A model generated the notes under the pieces. It did not search any database. It was given only the letters and a program-made list of their open reading frames with translations, and was not told where the DNA came from. The position numbers and the translations under genes were made by a program. Below, piece after piece: positions 24,761-39,000 of a stretch of 64,000 nucleotides of DNA. Source of the DNA: Strongylocentrotus droebachiensis (Eukaryota > Echinodermata > Echinoidea > Camarodonta > Strongylocentrotidae); NCBI GenBank assembly GCA_035222895.1, contig JAVYIG010006380.1, forward strand, positions 1-64,000, in the 5' to 3' direction. Numbering within the stretch: the first letter of the stretch is position 1; the number at the start of each line of letters is the position of its first letter.

Positions 24761-27700
24761 CTATGCGAGAGAAATCAATGAAATTTGTTGTTAAATTTGT
24801 AGCAATTCTAAAGGTAGAGTGGACATCAAAAAGGCAAATTTCGCAACAATGGTATGTAATATAAAAAATTAAACCTATGTTACTGCACAGATTGCGCTAA
24901 ATAACATGAAACATATAGGGGCGTCGGTACATCTCGCTTTTGGATCATCGAATCGATGGTGTCGAACAATAGGGATTCTAAGAAACGGAGGTAAAGCATA
25001 GAGGTGTCGGGGAAACAAGGGGTACGATATATATGTCGAAACTGTGTCGGAACATTGGGGTGTTGGAGTATTATATTAGGGTGTATGCCACAAGGGTGTT
25101 GCAATACAGGGGTACCTGAGGATATGGGCACCAGGAAATGAAGATGTGGTATCATCTCGTGTAGGAATATAGGGCGTCCGAAGGGAGGGGGTGTCCAAAA
25201 CTAGAGTACTCTAAACATAAGGAAAAAGATAGTCTGAATGTTTTACTTACAACCTGAAGACATTCTCCTGGAATGAGACAGGGTTGTCAAGGGTGTGACA
25301 AAGAACACGAGCCATAGTCAATTCGTCGATCACATCTCGTTGAGCTGTGTTAGGAGAGTAACGTAAAGGAACATCGGTTTGAAACACAATAGTCTGCAAG
25401 CGACATGCTCTCAGTATAGTATTGATTTTACCTTAATACAAGTATCCAATATCCCCTTTATAAAACTGGATTTCTTTTTGGTCCCAAACCATTATTTATG
25501 TAATTTGCCCGTACACTTCGGGTGCACATCTCTATCAATTTATAACCAAATATATTGTAGAAATTGGAGCCATCCAAAACAGCTTGAAGACACCACAAAA
25601 CAAGTGGAGGATCCAGGGGGTGTCACGTGGGGCGTTAAAGCTCCCCATCCCTCCTTTCCCTTCCGGCAAAGCAAATGAAGTACACTCCCGAATACAACGT
25701 GATATCTTTTGCTTGATTTCTCTTGTTTTCTTTTTAATTTTAGTAAGTTATATATTATTTCTGTAAAAGTATATTTTATTTGTTTACCTATTCATTTTTC
25801 TATTAAATTTTAATATTTTATCAATCTAAATACCTACTTATTTATTAACAATAAAACCTGCATTAGCCACCGCCTGTATCTAATGACCACCTGCCTATAA
25901 AGACCAGTTTTCTGGTATACCTTCATTCATCGGTCTTTATATGCAGGTTTCACTGTATTATTAATATATGTAATCATTGATTGATTAATACATTTGGTCA
26001 ACAATTCTTAAAAGACCTTTACCACATCCACCCCCCCCCCTCCCATCAAAGAATGCTAGATCCGCCTCTGAGGTACTGATTTACTGATGTTGATAATTAA
26101 TTACCTTCAGAAAAAGCCTGTGGACCGTCAGAATTGAGATAGAAGAAACGATCTCCATCCCGTATACTCCTAAACTGACGACCGATGATACATGATAGAG
26201 TAGGGCCTAAAGTCCCGTCGTCATCGTTGGCCGGTTTCTCGGCGACGAATCCCACGAATGGGTCGATGATTTGCACATCAGCATCTCTAGGGATGTTAAG
26301 TGTTTTTTAAAGATAATAATTTTCATGTTAACCCCTAGCAGGACAAGTAATCAATGTCATCTGATTCAGAGTAATACAAGTATACTAGATGCATGAAAAT
26401 AAAATGGCAAAGCTTTCTGCACACATTGTATCCATTTTTTGTATGACCAAATTGCTTTTGACGCCAAAGATACTGAAGGGAAATAAGCTTTAATGTACTT
26501 AAATTAGCAACAATATGGGACTCACAATCACCGTAAATTGCGTTTAGCGTACAAAATTGACAGTTTTTGTTAACTTGTCAACATAAAGCCCATAATCATC
26601 CATATCGTTTTTAGAGACAGGTCATTTTATTAAAAACATTTAGTAAAAAAAGAAATATATAATTGTTGCCCATTTGAAGAAGAAAGTTAATCAATCAAAC
26701 TCTTTTAAATTCCTCTTGCTCTGTTAGTATAGAACTATTGTATGACTAACTCATACATTTACATACGTGTATATGGAAAACAGCAACCTAAAATCGAGCT
26801 TTGATTGCTCGAGCACCTTATCATGGTAGCTCGGCTAAAGCCGGTGCTCTTATGAATGCAGGGCCTTCAGGAAGAACAGTATTGATACTGATGAGGTTGC
26901 CCTGGGTAAACAAGACATATTATCATCATCATTATCAATATCATTATTATTATTATAGTTTTCAAGTTAAAATACTTATCTTAATGAATACATGTCTATG
27001 GTTATTACCTACATGAAACGGGGTGAAAGTTTTCAGTCTTCCCAAAGAAAACAAAATCATTAAATGTTTCCTTGAATCATGAAAACTTCCTGAAAAGTCT
27101 TCTTTTTTGTGGAAAATGGAAGCACTGTAAAACTTACTTTCGGCCGTATGTTTGCTTGAGTTTACGAATGGTATCTGCGGTCATTATCCCCTTAAGATCA
27201 GACCATTTTGTGATCGACTTCAGACCGCAGTAATCTCTCCAGCGATAGTAAGGCTGGATGCCGTTATCTCGACCACGGAGTATGTTCAGGGACAAGAGAT
27301 CGAGACCAGTTGCATCACTGAATCACGGAACGGGTGAAAAGAGAAGCATAAGATTAATTTAGATTGTTACAAGCTTGTAGGGCACGTACCGTAAAACCGA
27401 TCGCAAAGGCTTTCGAGAACCTAAGGCAATGTCAACATGCTTCTCCATCACCTCTGGAAATGTACGAACATTACAATGTTGTATAATGTCATTCAAACAT
27501 GATTGTATTGGATATACAGATGTGCTTTTCCTTAGCCTCGTACTATTTTTCCCCTCACTTTTCTCACTCGGTATTGTGAACCCCGTGCCATCTGCCAGGG
27601 CTAACGAAATCTACGCTGTTCTCATTCGAAATCGTTAACCCCTAACTATGTCTGATTGGATACGGCGTTCCCGCCTTCACGGGTTAACGCCGCTATCCTA

Positions 27701-30700
27701 AGCTCTGGACAAATTTTACTTCTCTTGAGCTGTTAGCACCGCCAGCATTGCCGTGCTAACCCTGTTTCTTTTCCGGGGCCACATAATCACAAACTTTCGG
27801 TGGGGCTAGCCAAATTTGGTAAAAGCGAGTCCGAAACGAAGTTGCGTTAAAAGTTTAAAATGCATAAAATTGAATACAATTCGATCTTTAGTTAATTTCT
27901 CCAAAGTCTTAATGGTCGTATTCGTGTAAAATGATACATAAATGCTATACCTATTTGTGTCTCTATCTCAAATTTTCTTTTACACGTACGCAATTGAAAC
28001 GAGGGTTCATTTTAATTGTATTAGTACCACTAAAGCATTTACAGGAATTTAGTGCCCGCACCAACAATTTAAAGATAAACTTGCACTGTTCATTTTGCAT
28101 ACACTGCTTGCATGCGTGTTTGCAAGAGGAAACTCTCACATGGCGGGAAAAAGAACGCGAAATTCCCTGCCGATGTCCCTGCCGTAGTCCCTGCCGTAGG
28201 TCCTATAATGTCAGCAAACTGACTCGTCCAGTTCAAGGGGTATGATACCTCAGACACACCAATGAGACCGACTTCATACCCACTCACTCGTGGCCATTTG
28301 TCGTAATGTAAATTGTTGTTAGATAGATTTTGTAGGATATTTCCAAAGTGTGTATTTTTTTTAATTCGCACCGTACAGGTCCAAGAAGACATCTCTCTGG
28401 GTTATTTATCGAATGTCTAAGTTAAAAAATCTTTTATTTCCTTTTTACAGATTGTATAACATAAATAACATGACAAAAATTCATTTCTGATAAGAAAGAC
28501 CATTGTATTAAGTCTTTCTTTTTAGAAATGAATTTTTGTCAGTACTCTCATTAGTCTCAGGAAATAATAATTTAACATTAATAATGCCAATATAAACATT
28601 CACATGTTATGGCCTTCGTGATAATAGTTTTGTTAATACGGCATATACAAATAGCTTTACTGGCATATTATATACCCCAAAACTTACTTGAATCACTTTA
28701 TGATAAGGTCATTGAAGAAGAAAAAAATGATAAAAACATACAAATGAATTAACATACAAAAGTATACTTACTCGCTCTCATCAGGATTGACAAACAGCTG
28801 GTTTAGTAGTGTTTGGCTGAAGAAACGGTCGATTTTACGAGCTTTTTGTCTGATCATTCCCTGCATAAACCCGTCAATACCGTCCTGCAAATTTTAGAAT
28901 AAAATTACATTTCAAAGTACTAACGAGCAAGACCCGAGAATGAAAGACAAAGTTCTCAATTTGGGGATCTTTGCAACTACAGTCCAAACTATAGGTTATG
29001 ATTATAGGTTTCTTCAGATATGGCGTGGCGAACCGGGCCAATCTGGGAGGGTCTTAATAGATTGGTTTGACTGTAAAATGGGCAATCGCCCCTAACCCCC
29101 TCCCACATGTTGTCCTTGAGAAGAACATCAGGATTTGTATCGTCATATAGAAACTTTTTTTTTCTTCAAACGTATCTTCGAACGTTTCGACGCGTTTAAA
29201 ACCAAGGTTTGTACAAACCCAGGTTTGAAACGCGTCGAAACGCGTCATAAATTATGACGAACATAAACCTAGGTTTGCCGACAAACCTCCTTTGTGAATT
29301 CAGGCCATTAGGTTTACCACATCCCAAGTTCTTTCGGTACCTACTATTTTAATAATATTTATTTTCCCACAATATTTCTGAAAGAGTTGTGATGTGTAGG
29401 CGATTTAGCTCAGTCGGTAAAGCGCCTGCCTGTGGAACCAAATATCGTAGGTTCGAATCCAACCCAGGCGGATAACTGAACCCTTCGTTGTGAACTGTGA
29501 CGTGCCCCCCCCCCCCGTTTCATAGACACAGGCTTCATGTTACAGTAAGGAAAAAACACCCCGTCCCTCAGATAGGACGTTAAATGAAGACCCTTTGTAG
29601 AGGAGAGACACAAACCTGAATAGGGGAAACCCCTGCGTAGTGGTTAATCTACCTGCACATCCCAATCAGTAATTTATACCGGGAAGAGAGATCCGAGGGC
29701 TACCAATCGCGTTAGTACACACTTACGACTGCTACGAACTTTTCATAGGACGGGGTCATGGATCTTCATGCCCCTGTAAAGAGGTTTTTGTGGCGGGGGG
29801 GGGGGGGGGGAGAGGGAGGTGTTGGATTTTGCTTACCATTACAATAATATTGCTTAGGACTTAGGAGAGATGGTCAAATTGATTCGAGTTGGGCACAATA
29901 TCGCGAATACAGCTTTGTTGGGTAAGGACAAAACAAAATTCTATACGCCATGATGTGACCAACTGAAACCACTTTGGCCAAATCATGCGGGTATAGATGG
30001 CTCTGTTGCTTACGTTTGCGACGTCATACATGTAGAAGGCGTTGAAGAATGCCTTGGCAATGGGTAGGGGATCTAGAGCGGTATCATTACCCTCTCCATT
30101 GGCATTGACTCTATATCGGTAAAGACTATCATCTACAGCACTGTGCCCCTGACGAAACCCTGATGTTGCGAACACGTTCGATATAGACGGGTCGATGTTG
30201 GAGTCGTACCCCGAGTAACCCACTCCGATATACTCTGCACGGTTATTGAGGAAGGGCATATTGAAATGGATTGAATTTATTTCACATCATTGACATAAGT
30301 ACATCAAATTCCTTTTGTATTAACACGACAAAAAGGAGAAAAGATAAGAATTAAAATTTGTATACATTTCAAAAAACAAATACTAATATAATAACAATAT
30401 TTCACTCATCGATCTAACCCATTTCAGAAATCTCACATCAATGTTATGATTTTTTTTAAAATTTGCTTTAGACTGAGGACGACAACTTCATTACCTAATT
30501 TGATTAGGAATTATAGGACCTTTAAAAAAAAAAGTTATTTGAGTAAAGGGCGCAAAACATGTTCTATGTATCATTACATGTCACACTAATGAAAATATGT
30601 TTTGTTTAGAAAAATTTGGAAAACTAAAATATTGAATCTTGAAACTTGATTTGAAATAGGTAATGTCAAATTTAGCAAGAAAGGCGAGGAATGCGCATAA

Positions 30701-33700
30701 CCTTCAAGAATAAGATAACTCTCAGCACTTTCATTGTTTACTGTTGCAAGAATGACCTTTCCACAATTAGGAATAGACCCTTGTTTGAAATAATCATTCT
30801 TATGAGGTATGTACATACTTTTGTATTCAGCCTTTCCCAAGAGAGTGGGAAGGTATTCATTGTAGGTGATAGCCTGCATGGTGGCGCCCACGATTTTTCG
30901 AGCCTCTTCGAATACGAGATCACTGTCGTCAACCCACTCTGGATTCCTACTCTTCAACCCCTCGGCGATCTCGTTGTGCAGACGGACGAAGATGGTGTGA
31001 AGACTTGTCAAACCCGGCTGTTCGTTGGCGCGAAAATCACCCGCCTCTCCGCAGACGATGCCGAGTTCTTTGTCCTCACCGAAGCAGTTGCCGCTTTCTT
31101 CTTGATGGTGGGGAAGAAGGGCGCCCCGGTTTTCATCTTCGGGGAACTCTTGAACTCGTAACCGACCAGACCCAATGGCGATATCCTCCAAGGTTTGCTC
31201 TGTAATGATGATTAGACATTATGATAATCATTATTCTCCTATCAATGTTTCTCATTTTATTTTGAACTCGATTTTTTAAAATAAATTTGAATTGAATTGT
31301 CTTCCCCGTATGCATAATAACACACCTCCTATTTAAAATATGTAAATATAATTTAACAACATTTTACAACAACTATAAACGGAAAGATTAAAGAAAGATG
31401 AATCAATCATGTTAAGGTAATTTAGTGGATAAGTGTCTGGACTATGAAACACAACGTACTGGGTTCGAATCCCTACCACACAACTAACGTCCTTTGGCAA
31501 GACATCAATCTGCATATTTTGCCAACCTCTACCTAGATGAGGTGAATTGAAACATGGCAGGAATGTATTCCTTAGAATGCATGGCGCCCTAAGAGCAGCC
31601 CATGCTAAAGCAGGGCTAATTATTGTGAAGCGTCAGGAGTGCCAAATGTGACGGACATGAGCGCTGTTCAAGAACCCACTATCATTTTGTATAATTGTTA
31701 TTATTGTTATTATTTATTCTTATTGTTATTATTGTTATTGTACCTATCATTATTATTATTATTGTTTTTATTTTTGTTATTATTACTATTATTAAGCCTA
31801 TTGTCATTATCATTAGATTATTCAAGCATGAATCATTAACATATAACACATAATAATTATCAGGGTGGACTTCCACAATATGACCATATATACTTTTAAT
31901 GTGTGGGTGCAGTATTTTTCGCGTTGTTGATATGTCATTTTCATTTTTTCCGTCTTAACAGTTCCCTGTAAAATCTTTCATAATTCATCAATTTCATTCG
32001 AAAACATCTAGAAGATTAACATACTCTACAATGCATAATGATCTATAAATAGACTAAAGTGGAAAATGTAAGCGAACTAGCCTAAATGAAACCCATATTT
32101 CAAGATCAAAATAATGACTGAGATTATCAAAAAAGAATTTTTTTTTGTTTGGAGATGATGAAGACTGATGATAAAAGATCCCCTTGCTGTATTCGGAATT
32201 ATAGAGGTGTCGCCATGAAGTGGTTCATTCCCTTGACTCTCAATCCAATAGAGTGGTGAAGTGTGACGTCATCAAAAATCTATTTTTAGAATTTCTCAAT
32301 TTTGTCTTCATATTCCGAAAGAACATCAAAAATAATGTCCAAATGTCGAAAACCAATTGAATATGTTAAGTATTGGCTGAAATATGACTATCTGAATAAA
32401 TATATGTCCTATGGGAACTCAGTGTTGTATGCTCTGGCTCCTAACCATTAGGAGCCAGAGCATATAACACTGAGTTCCTATGGGGAGTATATTTATTCAG
32501 ATGGTCATATCTCAGCCAATACTTAACATATTCAATTGGTTTTCGACATTTGGACATTTGGACACTAATGTCCTTTAAGCATGACATCAATCCACATTTG
32601 CCACTCTCTACCCAGGTGTAAATGGGTACCTGACCATTGATGGGTAATATCAATTGCAGGTCCTACAGGCAGAGCAGTATTCATACCGTCGAGGCTACCC
32701 TGGGCAAATAAGACCCAATTATTAATAATCATTTATCATGATAAGGATGTTACAAACCTAAATCTGGCGAAGGGCGAAACCTGAGATATTCTACCTCTCC
32801 TTCCGTTGATCCGTACACATTAGACGCATCTATCATAGCTGTGATTTCATTGAACTGTTCTCTCGCTTTACTATCACCGCAGTGAGAGAGGGTCCGGGGC
32901 ACCTCAAAACATACCCTGTCCTTGAAGACTGGGTCATTGCCCGGAACTTGAAGCGGGAAGCAGGAGGAGTTCAGAGTCCCACAGTCACAAGGCTCTGAAG
33001 AAAAACAAACATTGTTTTCATAAAGGTCACTTAAAGCCCCACTGTCCTACTTGTAGCTACTTGTTTCCTCTATATAGAAAACTTCCCCAATCGGTGCCTC
33101 TTGGTCCCCCATGATCCTCGTTTTCTTATGTTAATTGAGAGCTGAGTTAATGAGATAGCCACCTGTCAGTGACCTCGCTGTGTGGTCTAATCCCTTCTTG
33201 CCCAGTAGTATTAACGGTCTTTAAAGAACAATTCACAATTAAGGCGACATTTCTAATTGGTATGCTTCCAAGCTGACATAAAAAGAATGAAAAAGCCCAC
33301 CCTTTTTCACCTTCCCTGCAACCCATCTTTCTCTTTAAAACCCAATGTAAAATTCCTTCTCGACACAAAACAACAGAGGAAAGTCATCACCTTTGTACAT
33401 TATAAACCCACTGCCCTATTTGAATAAGAGTAGGGAGAAACCACAATGGAAGTTGTCTTCCTTCACGTTCCAATCAGTTATATCGGAAGGAGACCCCAGG
33501 ATTATAATGATTAAGTCTCATTTCTCCTCCCAGGCACAAGTGACACGAAATGCTTAATAATAAAAGTGTGCCTCAATAGTGTGCTTTTTTCATTTTTTGA
33601 AGACTCAATCTGAATAATTCGTTTTTTATTCCTTGTCTAAATTCGATTTCCCCTATTTTTGTTTTGGTCACCAGACACTTTTCGGAAATTTATCCCCCCC

Positions 33701-35844
33701 CCCCCCAATTTTTGTAACGGAATTCAGAATCCATCCCCCAGAGTATGCCCCATCCCTCCTTCCTCAACCCCCTTACCATGGGCAGCAGGTGTGTGTGTAA
33801 TGTCGTGATCGGTGAACTGGCCCCAGTGCATGATAAGGATGCTCACGCCAGCTTGTGCCTTGTCTTCGCTGCCGTCATCTGCATCGGCGAACGATGTCGA
33901 TTCTTCACGCGGGGAGGAGTGGTAATTGCGAGGAAGAAAGCTACCTGTAGATCAAGATGAACATTTTCAAATACATATTTATCCATTTTTATAATTCTAC
34001 TATTATGCTGAGCATTAAATTAACATGTTAAGATTACTCAGAACCAAATGAAGAAATTTGTACACTGCCTATTATTATGGTAATATAAAAATGGATGTGT
34101 AGTTCAAATTTACTTTTAGTTTTGCCATTTTCTTTTTCTGTCAATGATCGATTTGTATGGGAAGTCCAAAAGCTTACGGAATTATTGTATTAATTATTTA
34201 GTTCGGGCGATTGCTGTCGTCAATAGTTTCAAAGGGGTTATACATTTTTGTCAATAGTCTTATAAAGGTTACAATATATGCATTCATCAAATGCAGTTCA
34301 TTCTGTTTCCTTTACTACACCTGAGAGGGGAGTGGCAAATGTTTTTTTTAATTCGAATCTATAACAAATATTAACTTTATTCAAAATCAGTTGTTAGGAG
34401 TTTAAAATAATGATTTACCATGACCGCTGTAGTTCGCTGGTAGCCACCGGACTAGGGGCTCGAGAGAACTACCCCAGCTTGTATGATTAAGGTTGTTACA
34501 TGACCCGTTCATAGTACGGTAGGCAGCCTCGGGGTCACATGTAACGTCAGCAAAACCGTGGTGGGTCGAGTGTGAGCAGATATCATTCATGTTGATCTGC
34601 ATGTCGATGTCCATGCTGGTGATCGTAAATAAAATGGAAACGTTTATTGGACATTTGTATAGGTATTGTTGATTGTCGCTGGGATGGTCGTCATCATCAT
34701 TATCATCACCAAAATCATCATGATCATGATCATCAGAATCATTACCGTTATTATCATCATCATCATCAATCATCATCATCATAATTATCATTTTCATTCT
34801 CATTCCGTCCCATTCTCATTTTCATTCTCATCGTCATCATAACCGTCGTCATCGGCATCGTCATCGGCATCGGCATCGTCATCAACACCTTCATCAGAAT
34901 CATGGGCGTGGTATTTAGGAGAACGTTAACGAGGAGGGAAGGTGTTTCGGAGAAGTATTTATAAGATAGATGGCCTTTTAAGACGTCATCCCAGTACACC
35001 GACAGACCATGAGAACGACAGCCCACAAGACCAATAACCCACGAGACCGACAAAGCAAAGAACAGAACACACTTCCAAAATGGTCTACGAGATCGACGGT
35101 ACTAGACACTGAATGTCTCACAAGAATAACAAAGCAAAGATATTAATAAGGAAAGATAGAAAATGTAGTCTGATGGGCCGTCGGTCTATAGAGAAAGTAA
35201 TTAAAAGACCCCGGAGACCGATATCATCGGGCTCGTAGACTTCCGGTCTAGTGGGCTTTCGGTCCCGTGGGCCGTCGCGACGGTCTAACGAACCTCTGAA
35301 GAAATGTCAGTAGGCCCACGAGATCGACAATGTTATTCCAGCCGTCATTGGCCTTCTGGTCACTTTTTAGAGGGTTTACTAGACCAACGCGAGGCCAACG
35401 AGACCGATATAAGACTGTCGGTCTTATGGGCCGTCTGTCTCATGGACCTTTTAGGTCCATATTCCATGGGTCAAATATCACATTTAACAAAAACTTATAC
35501 CTCAGGCTCAGACTGTCTTCATTTAACCCAATTTTGAAGAGAAAAAAGTGGGGAAAGGAATTGAGCCCTACGTCGGGTCCATATTTTGTAGAATACCGGC
35601 ATTAAAATTTCAAAATGTGTTCATTGAGCATTATTTATCTTTATTGTCGGTCTGTTGCGCTCTGATAACTAAGTTTATTTATTTAGAGAGAGATAGAGAT
35701 AGAGAGAGATAGAGAGAGAACAGAGAGAGGGAGTGAGAGGAACAGATAGATAGAGAGAGAGAGAGAGAGAACAGAGAGAGGGAGTGAGAGGAACAGATAG
35801 AGAGAGAGAGAGAGAGAGAGAACAGAGAGAGGGAGTGAGAGGAT

Positions 35845-35889
<45 letters not shown>

Positions 35890-35914
35890 AGAACAGAGAG
35901 AGGGAGTGAGAGGA

Positions 35915-35971
<57 letters not shown>

Positions 35972-35992
35972 AGAGAGAGGGAGTGAGAGGAT

Positions 35993-36034
<42 letters not shown>

Positions 36035-39000
36035 GAGAGACAGAGAGAGAGAGAGAGATCGGCGAACACCAAGTAAGAAAATAATAAAAACTCGAGAAAG
36101 CATACTTGAGCATTCGTTCCAGAACGGCCTCGTCGCCAGCTCGCATCGCTTTATCAAACTCCTGCCTATCAAGCTTCTTTGTTTTACGTTCTTGTTTTCT
36201 CCTTTCCCTAGCCAGTTTCCTTAGTTCCTTCCTTGCCCTCCTCTGCTCCTTCCTCTGCTTCTTGTACTCTTCCCTCAATCTCTTCCGCTCTGCCTTCTGA
36301 AGACGTCTTTCCTCCTTCCGCTCTGCCTTCTGAAGACGTTTTTCCTCCTTCAGCGCTTCTTTCAGAAGACGTTTTTCCTCCTCCGTCAGTTCGCCGTCGG
36401 CCTGTCGTCTGGACCTCTCGCCGTGTTCGAGTCCGTCGTCGACCAGGGCAGCGGCCCCGGGTCCATTAGCGGCTTTGATGTTGCGTTTCTTGATGGCATC
36501 ACGCCGCTTGCGGCTGTTGAACTGAAGGAGGAGGTCCATTGGTTCCAAGCTCCAACGATCTGCTACATCTTCCACATTTTCTAGATTTTAACCAAACCAT
36601 TTAGAAATGGAATGAAAGTGGTTTTATATATTTTATCTGAGCTTCTGCTTGATTTGCATAAAAATCACAATTCACACTATAATGTATTTACATCTAGTCA
36701 GCTTCTCTCCAGCTATATCTAGACCATTTCCCCATTGTCTAGCTCCTGATTTTAGCAAAAATAAAATAGTTTCATGTCTTTCATATCCTGAATAACTTGT
36801 AAATTATCACAACAGCCGAATGCACTAATCAAATTGTTTTGCTTTGAATGCAGGTACAAGTGGTTTCTGTATTCTGATCTTTTTTAACATACATGCCATA
36901 TTTTCCAGAGAGCTTTTATAATAGCACCGTGACATATCTTTACTAATGTATTTTTTCTGTATCTAGTAATATATGTTTTCGAAGGAATGAATGAATCAAT
37001 TTATTACCATTTCTGGAGAACACGAAATAGCCGAATGACTAATGAAAATGTGGAACGTCATAATACATAACACTTCTTAAAAAGCAATTAAACATTATAA
37101 ATCTTATATTCCATTATTTTTCCATAACAAATTGAATCAGAAATTACTGGCAGTAATTGCGGTGTACACACCAGAAACAAAAATGATGTTTGAATGCCTT
37201 TAGACGATATATATGTAGTTATTATTGGACAACATTTCTTATAAAATGGGTTCAAGGATGTAGCCAATGAGAAGCGTCGAAATGGATCACATGACCGTGC
37301 ATTATTTTTTACTATCTGCACTGTACCATCTGCATATTGGGGTGCATTTTGGTGATAACAACCGGGAAGAAGGTTGCGGGCCAATGCGGGGAGACATCTT
37401 ATGGCCTTGCTAAGTAAGATTGTCCACCAATTTTATCAAACAAAATACAAAGGTTTTCGTTCGTGACATTATGGCGATGCAGCGCTATTCGGGTATTTAA
37501 ATTGGCACAAAATACACTCGGCTACGACTTGTGAATTTTATTGCACCATAGTGAATGCGCTGCATCGACCATATCGCACTCACACCTGTGTATTGTTTGT
37601 TTATCACCAATTACTTTATGTTCCTATGTTACTTGCATTTTAGTATTATTTTCATTTTATAATCACATTGCAAGTCCGCATACTACTACAAAACAAATTG
37701 CCTAGTAAACCACTTTAATTTAAATTGTATTGATTTGAAATGATTTTAATTCAAAAGCCTTAGAGAAATGCCTTAAAAATCTATTTCGATTTGTTTGATA
37801 TACAAAACTTACAGTAAATTGCATTAATTCTTACTTTCATCGCCATACATTTTGTACTATCAAAATAATCATCCTTGTTTTTCTATCATTCTTTTCATGA
37901 AGAATTTCATTTAACATTAATACATACATTTATATAATGAATTTGCTTGTGACATTTCCTCCGCGACGATAACAAATTATACAAAACTTTAAAAAAGAAT
38001 AAAGAAGTGGAGAAACTTTCGAGTTACTCTCTCATAATATCATATGATCACTTTGTTGTGGTTGTTCTCCATCATTTTCATCACTCGTACCATCAATTTT
38101 AACAAAAACAAAAACATAATATTGATCATAAAGGATACAATTACTATACGTTATGCAATGCGTCTCATATTAAACGAATTCCTTTTCACTGGCTGCCTGT
38201 CGTAGCAACAAACAGAATTGACAAAAGGCTTAACTCAGTTTCGTTGACGATCAGCCATAGACGAAAGACTTCATGCATGGCTAATTGTCAACGAAACGGA
38301 GTTAAGTCTTATGTCAATTCAGCTTGTTGCTACGGCTAGCAGCCAGTGAAAACGAATTCGTTTAATACAATTATGGAAATGCAAGCCTTACTTTAAACTA
38401 ACAGAACTTTGTTATTACTCGCTCATTTTTCCTGACTGAGGTGTCATATGAAAGGGCAGAAACCAAACTTTCTAGATATGTGATTTTTTCTTTTAAATTC
38501 AGATACCGCCCGCCAAATGAATTTTTGGTTCCCGCTCTTCAAATTGATTTTTAATCACTCATTCGTGAAATATGCATCATATGAATTGCATCAATCAAAT
38601 GAAAGAAGAGGATCTAAGCTTTACAAATATATGTCATTTATTAATTATAATTGTGATTAAGTTATGATAAAACATCAATAATTCTCGGTTTCGTTATTTT
38701 CTGGGACGCACTGCATAGTAATATGTGCATGATTATAATGATATCATAATAATAGATATGTAGAGGTTTCGTAGAGTTGTCGTGATCTAGTGGATATGTC
38801 ACCGGACTGTTGATCACATGGTTCGAGGCTCGACCCAGATGAGGTAAAATGGTAGTAGGAATTGATTCCTTGAAATGCTATAGAGCGCCCTTATGGCAGC
38901 CCTAGCTGCTAAAGCCGGGGTAATGATATTAGTGTGGAGTGCCAGAAATGCCAAGTTTGACAGACATGAGCGCTATACAATAACCAACTATCATTACTAT

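Noticed and set aside
29399-29470. Functional tRNA gene
   Set aside because: A and B boxes are good, but the anticodon arm does not pair and the repeat body continues past the tRNA end; a SINE head fits better.
30691-31161. 156-residue plus-strand frame
   Set aside because: Antisense shadow of peroxidase exon 7, which carries the family motifs on the minus strand.
35675-36172. Ser/Leu-rich minus frame continuing past peroxidase exon 3
   Set aside because: Read-through of the donor at 36105 into the CT microsatellite; exon 4 joins in phase from 36106.
36106-36469. Ser/Pro-rich plus-strand frames
   Set aside because: Antisense of the charged-helix exon; the minus frame is phase-linked to the peroxidase.
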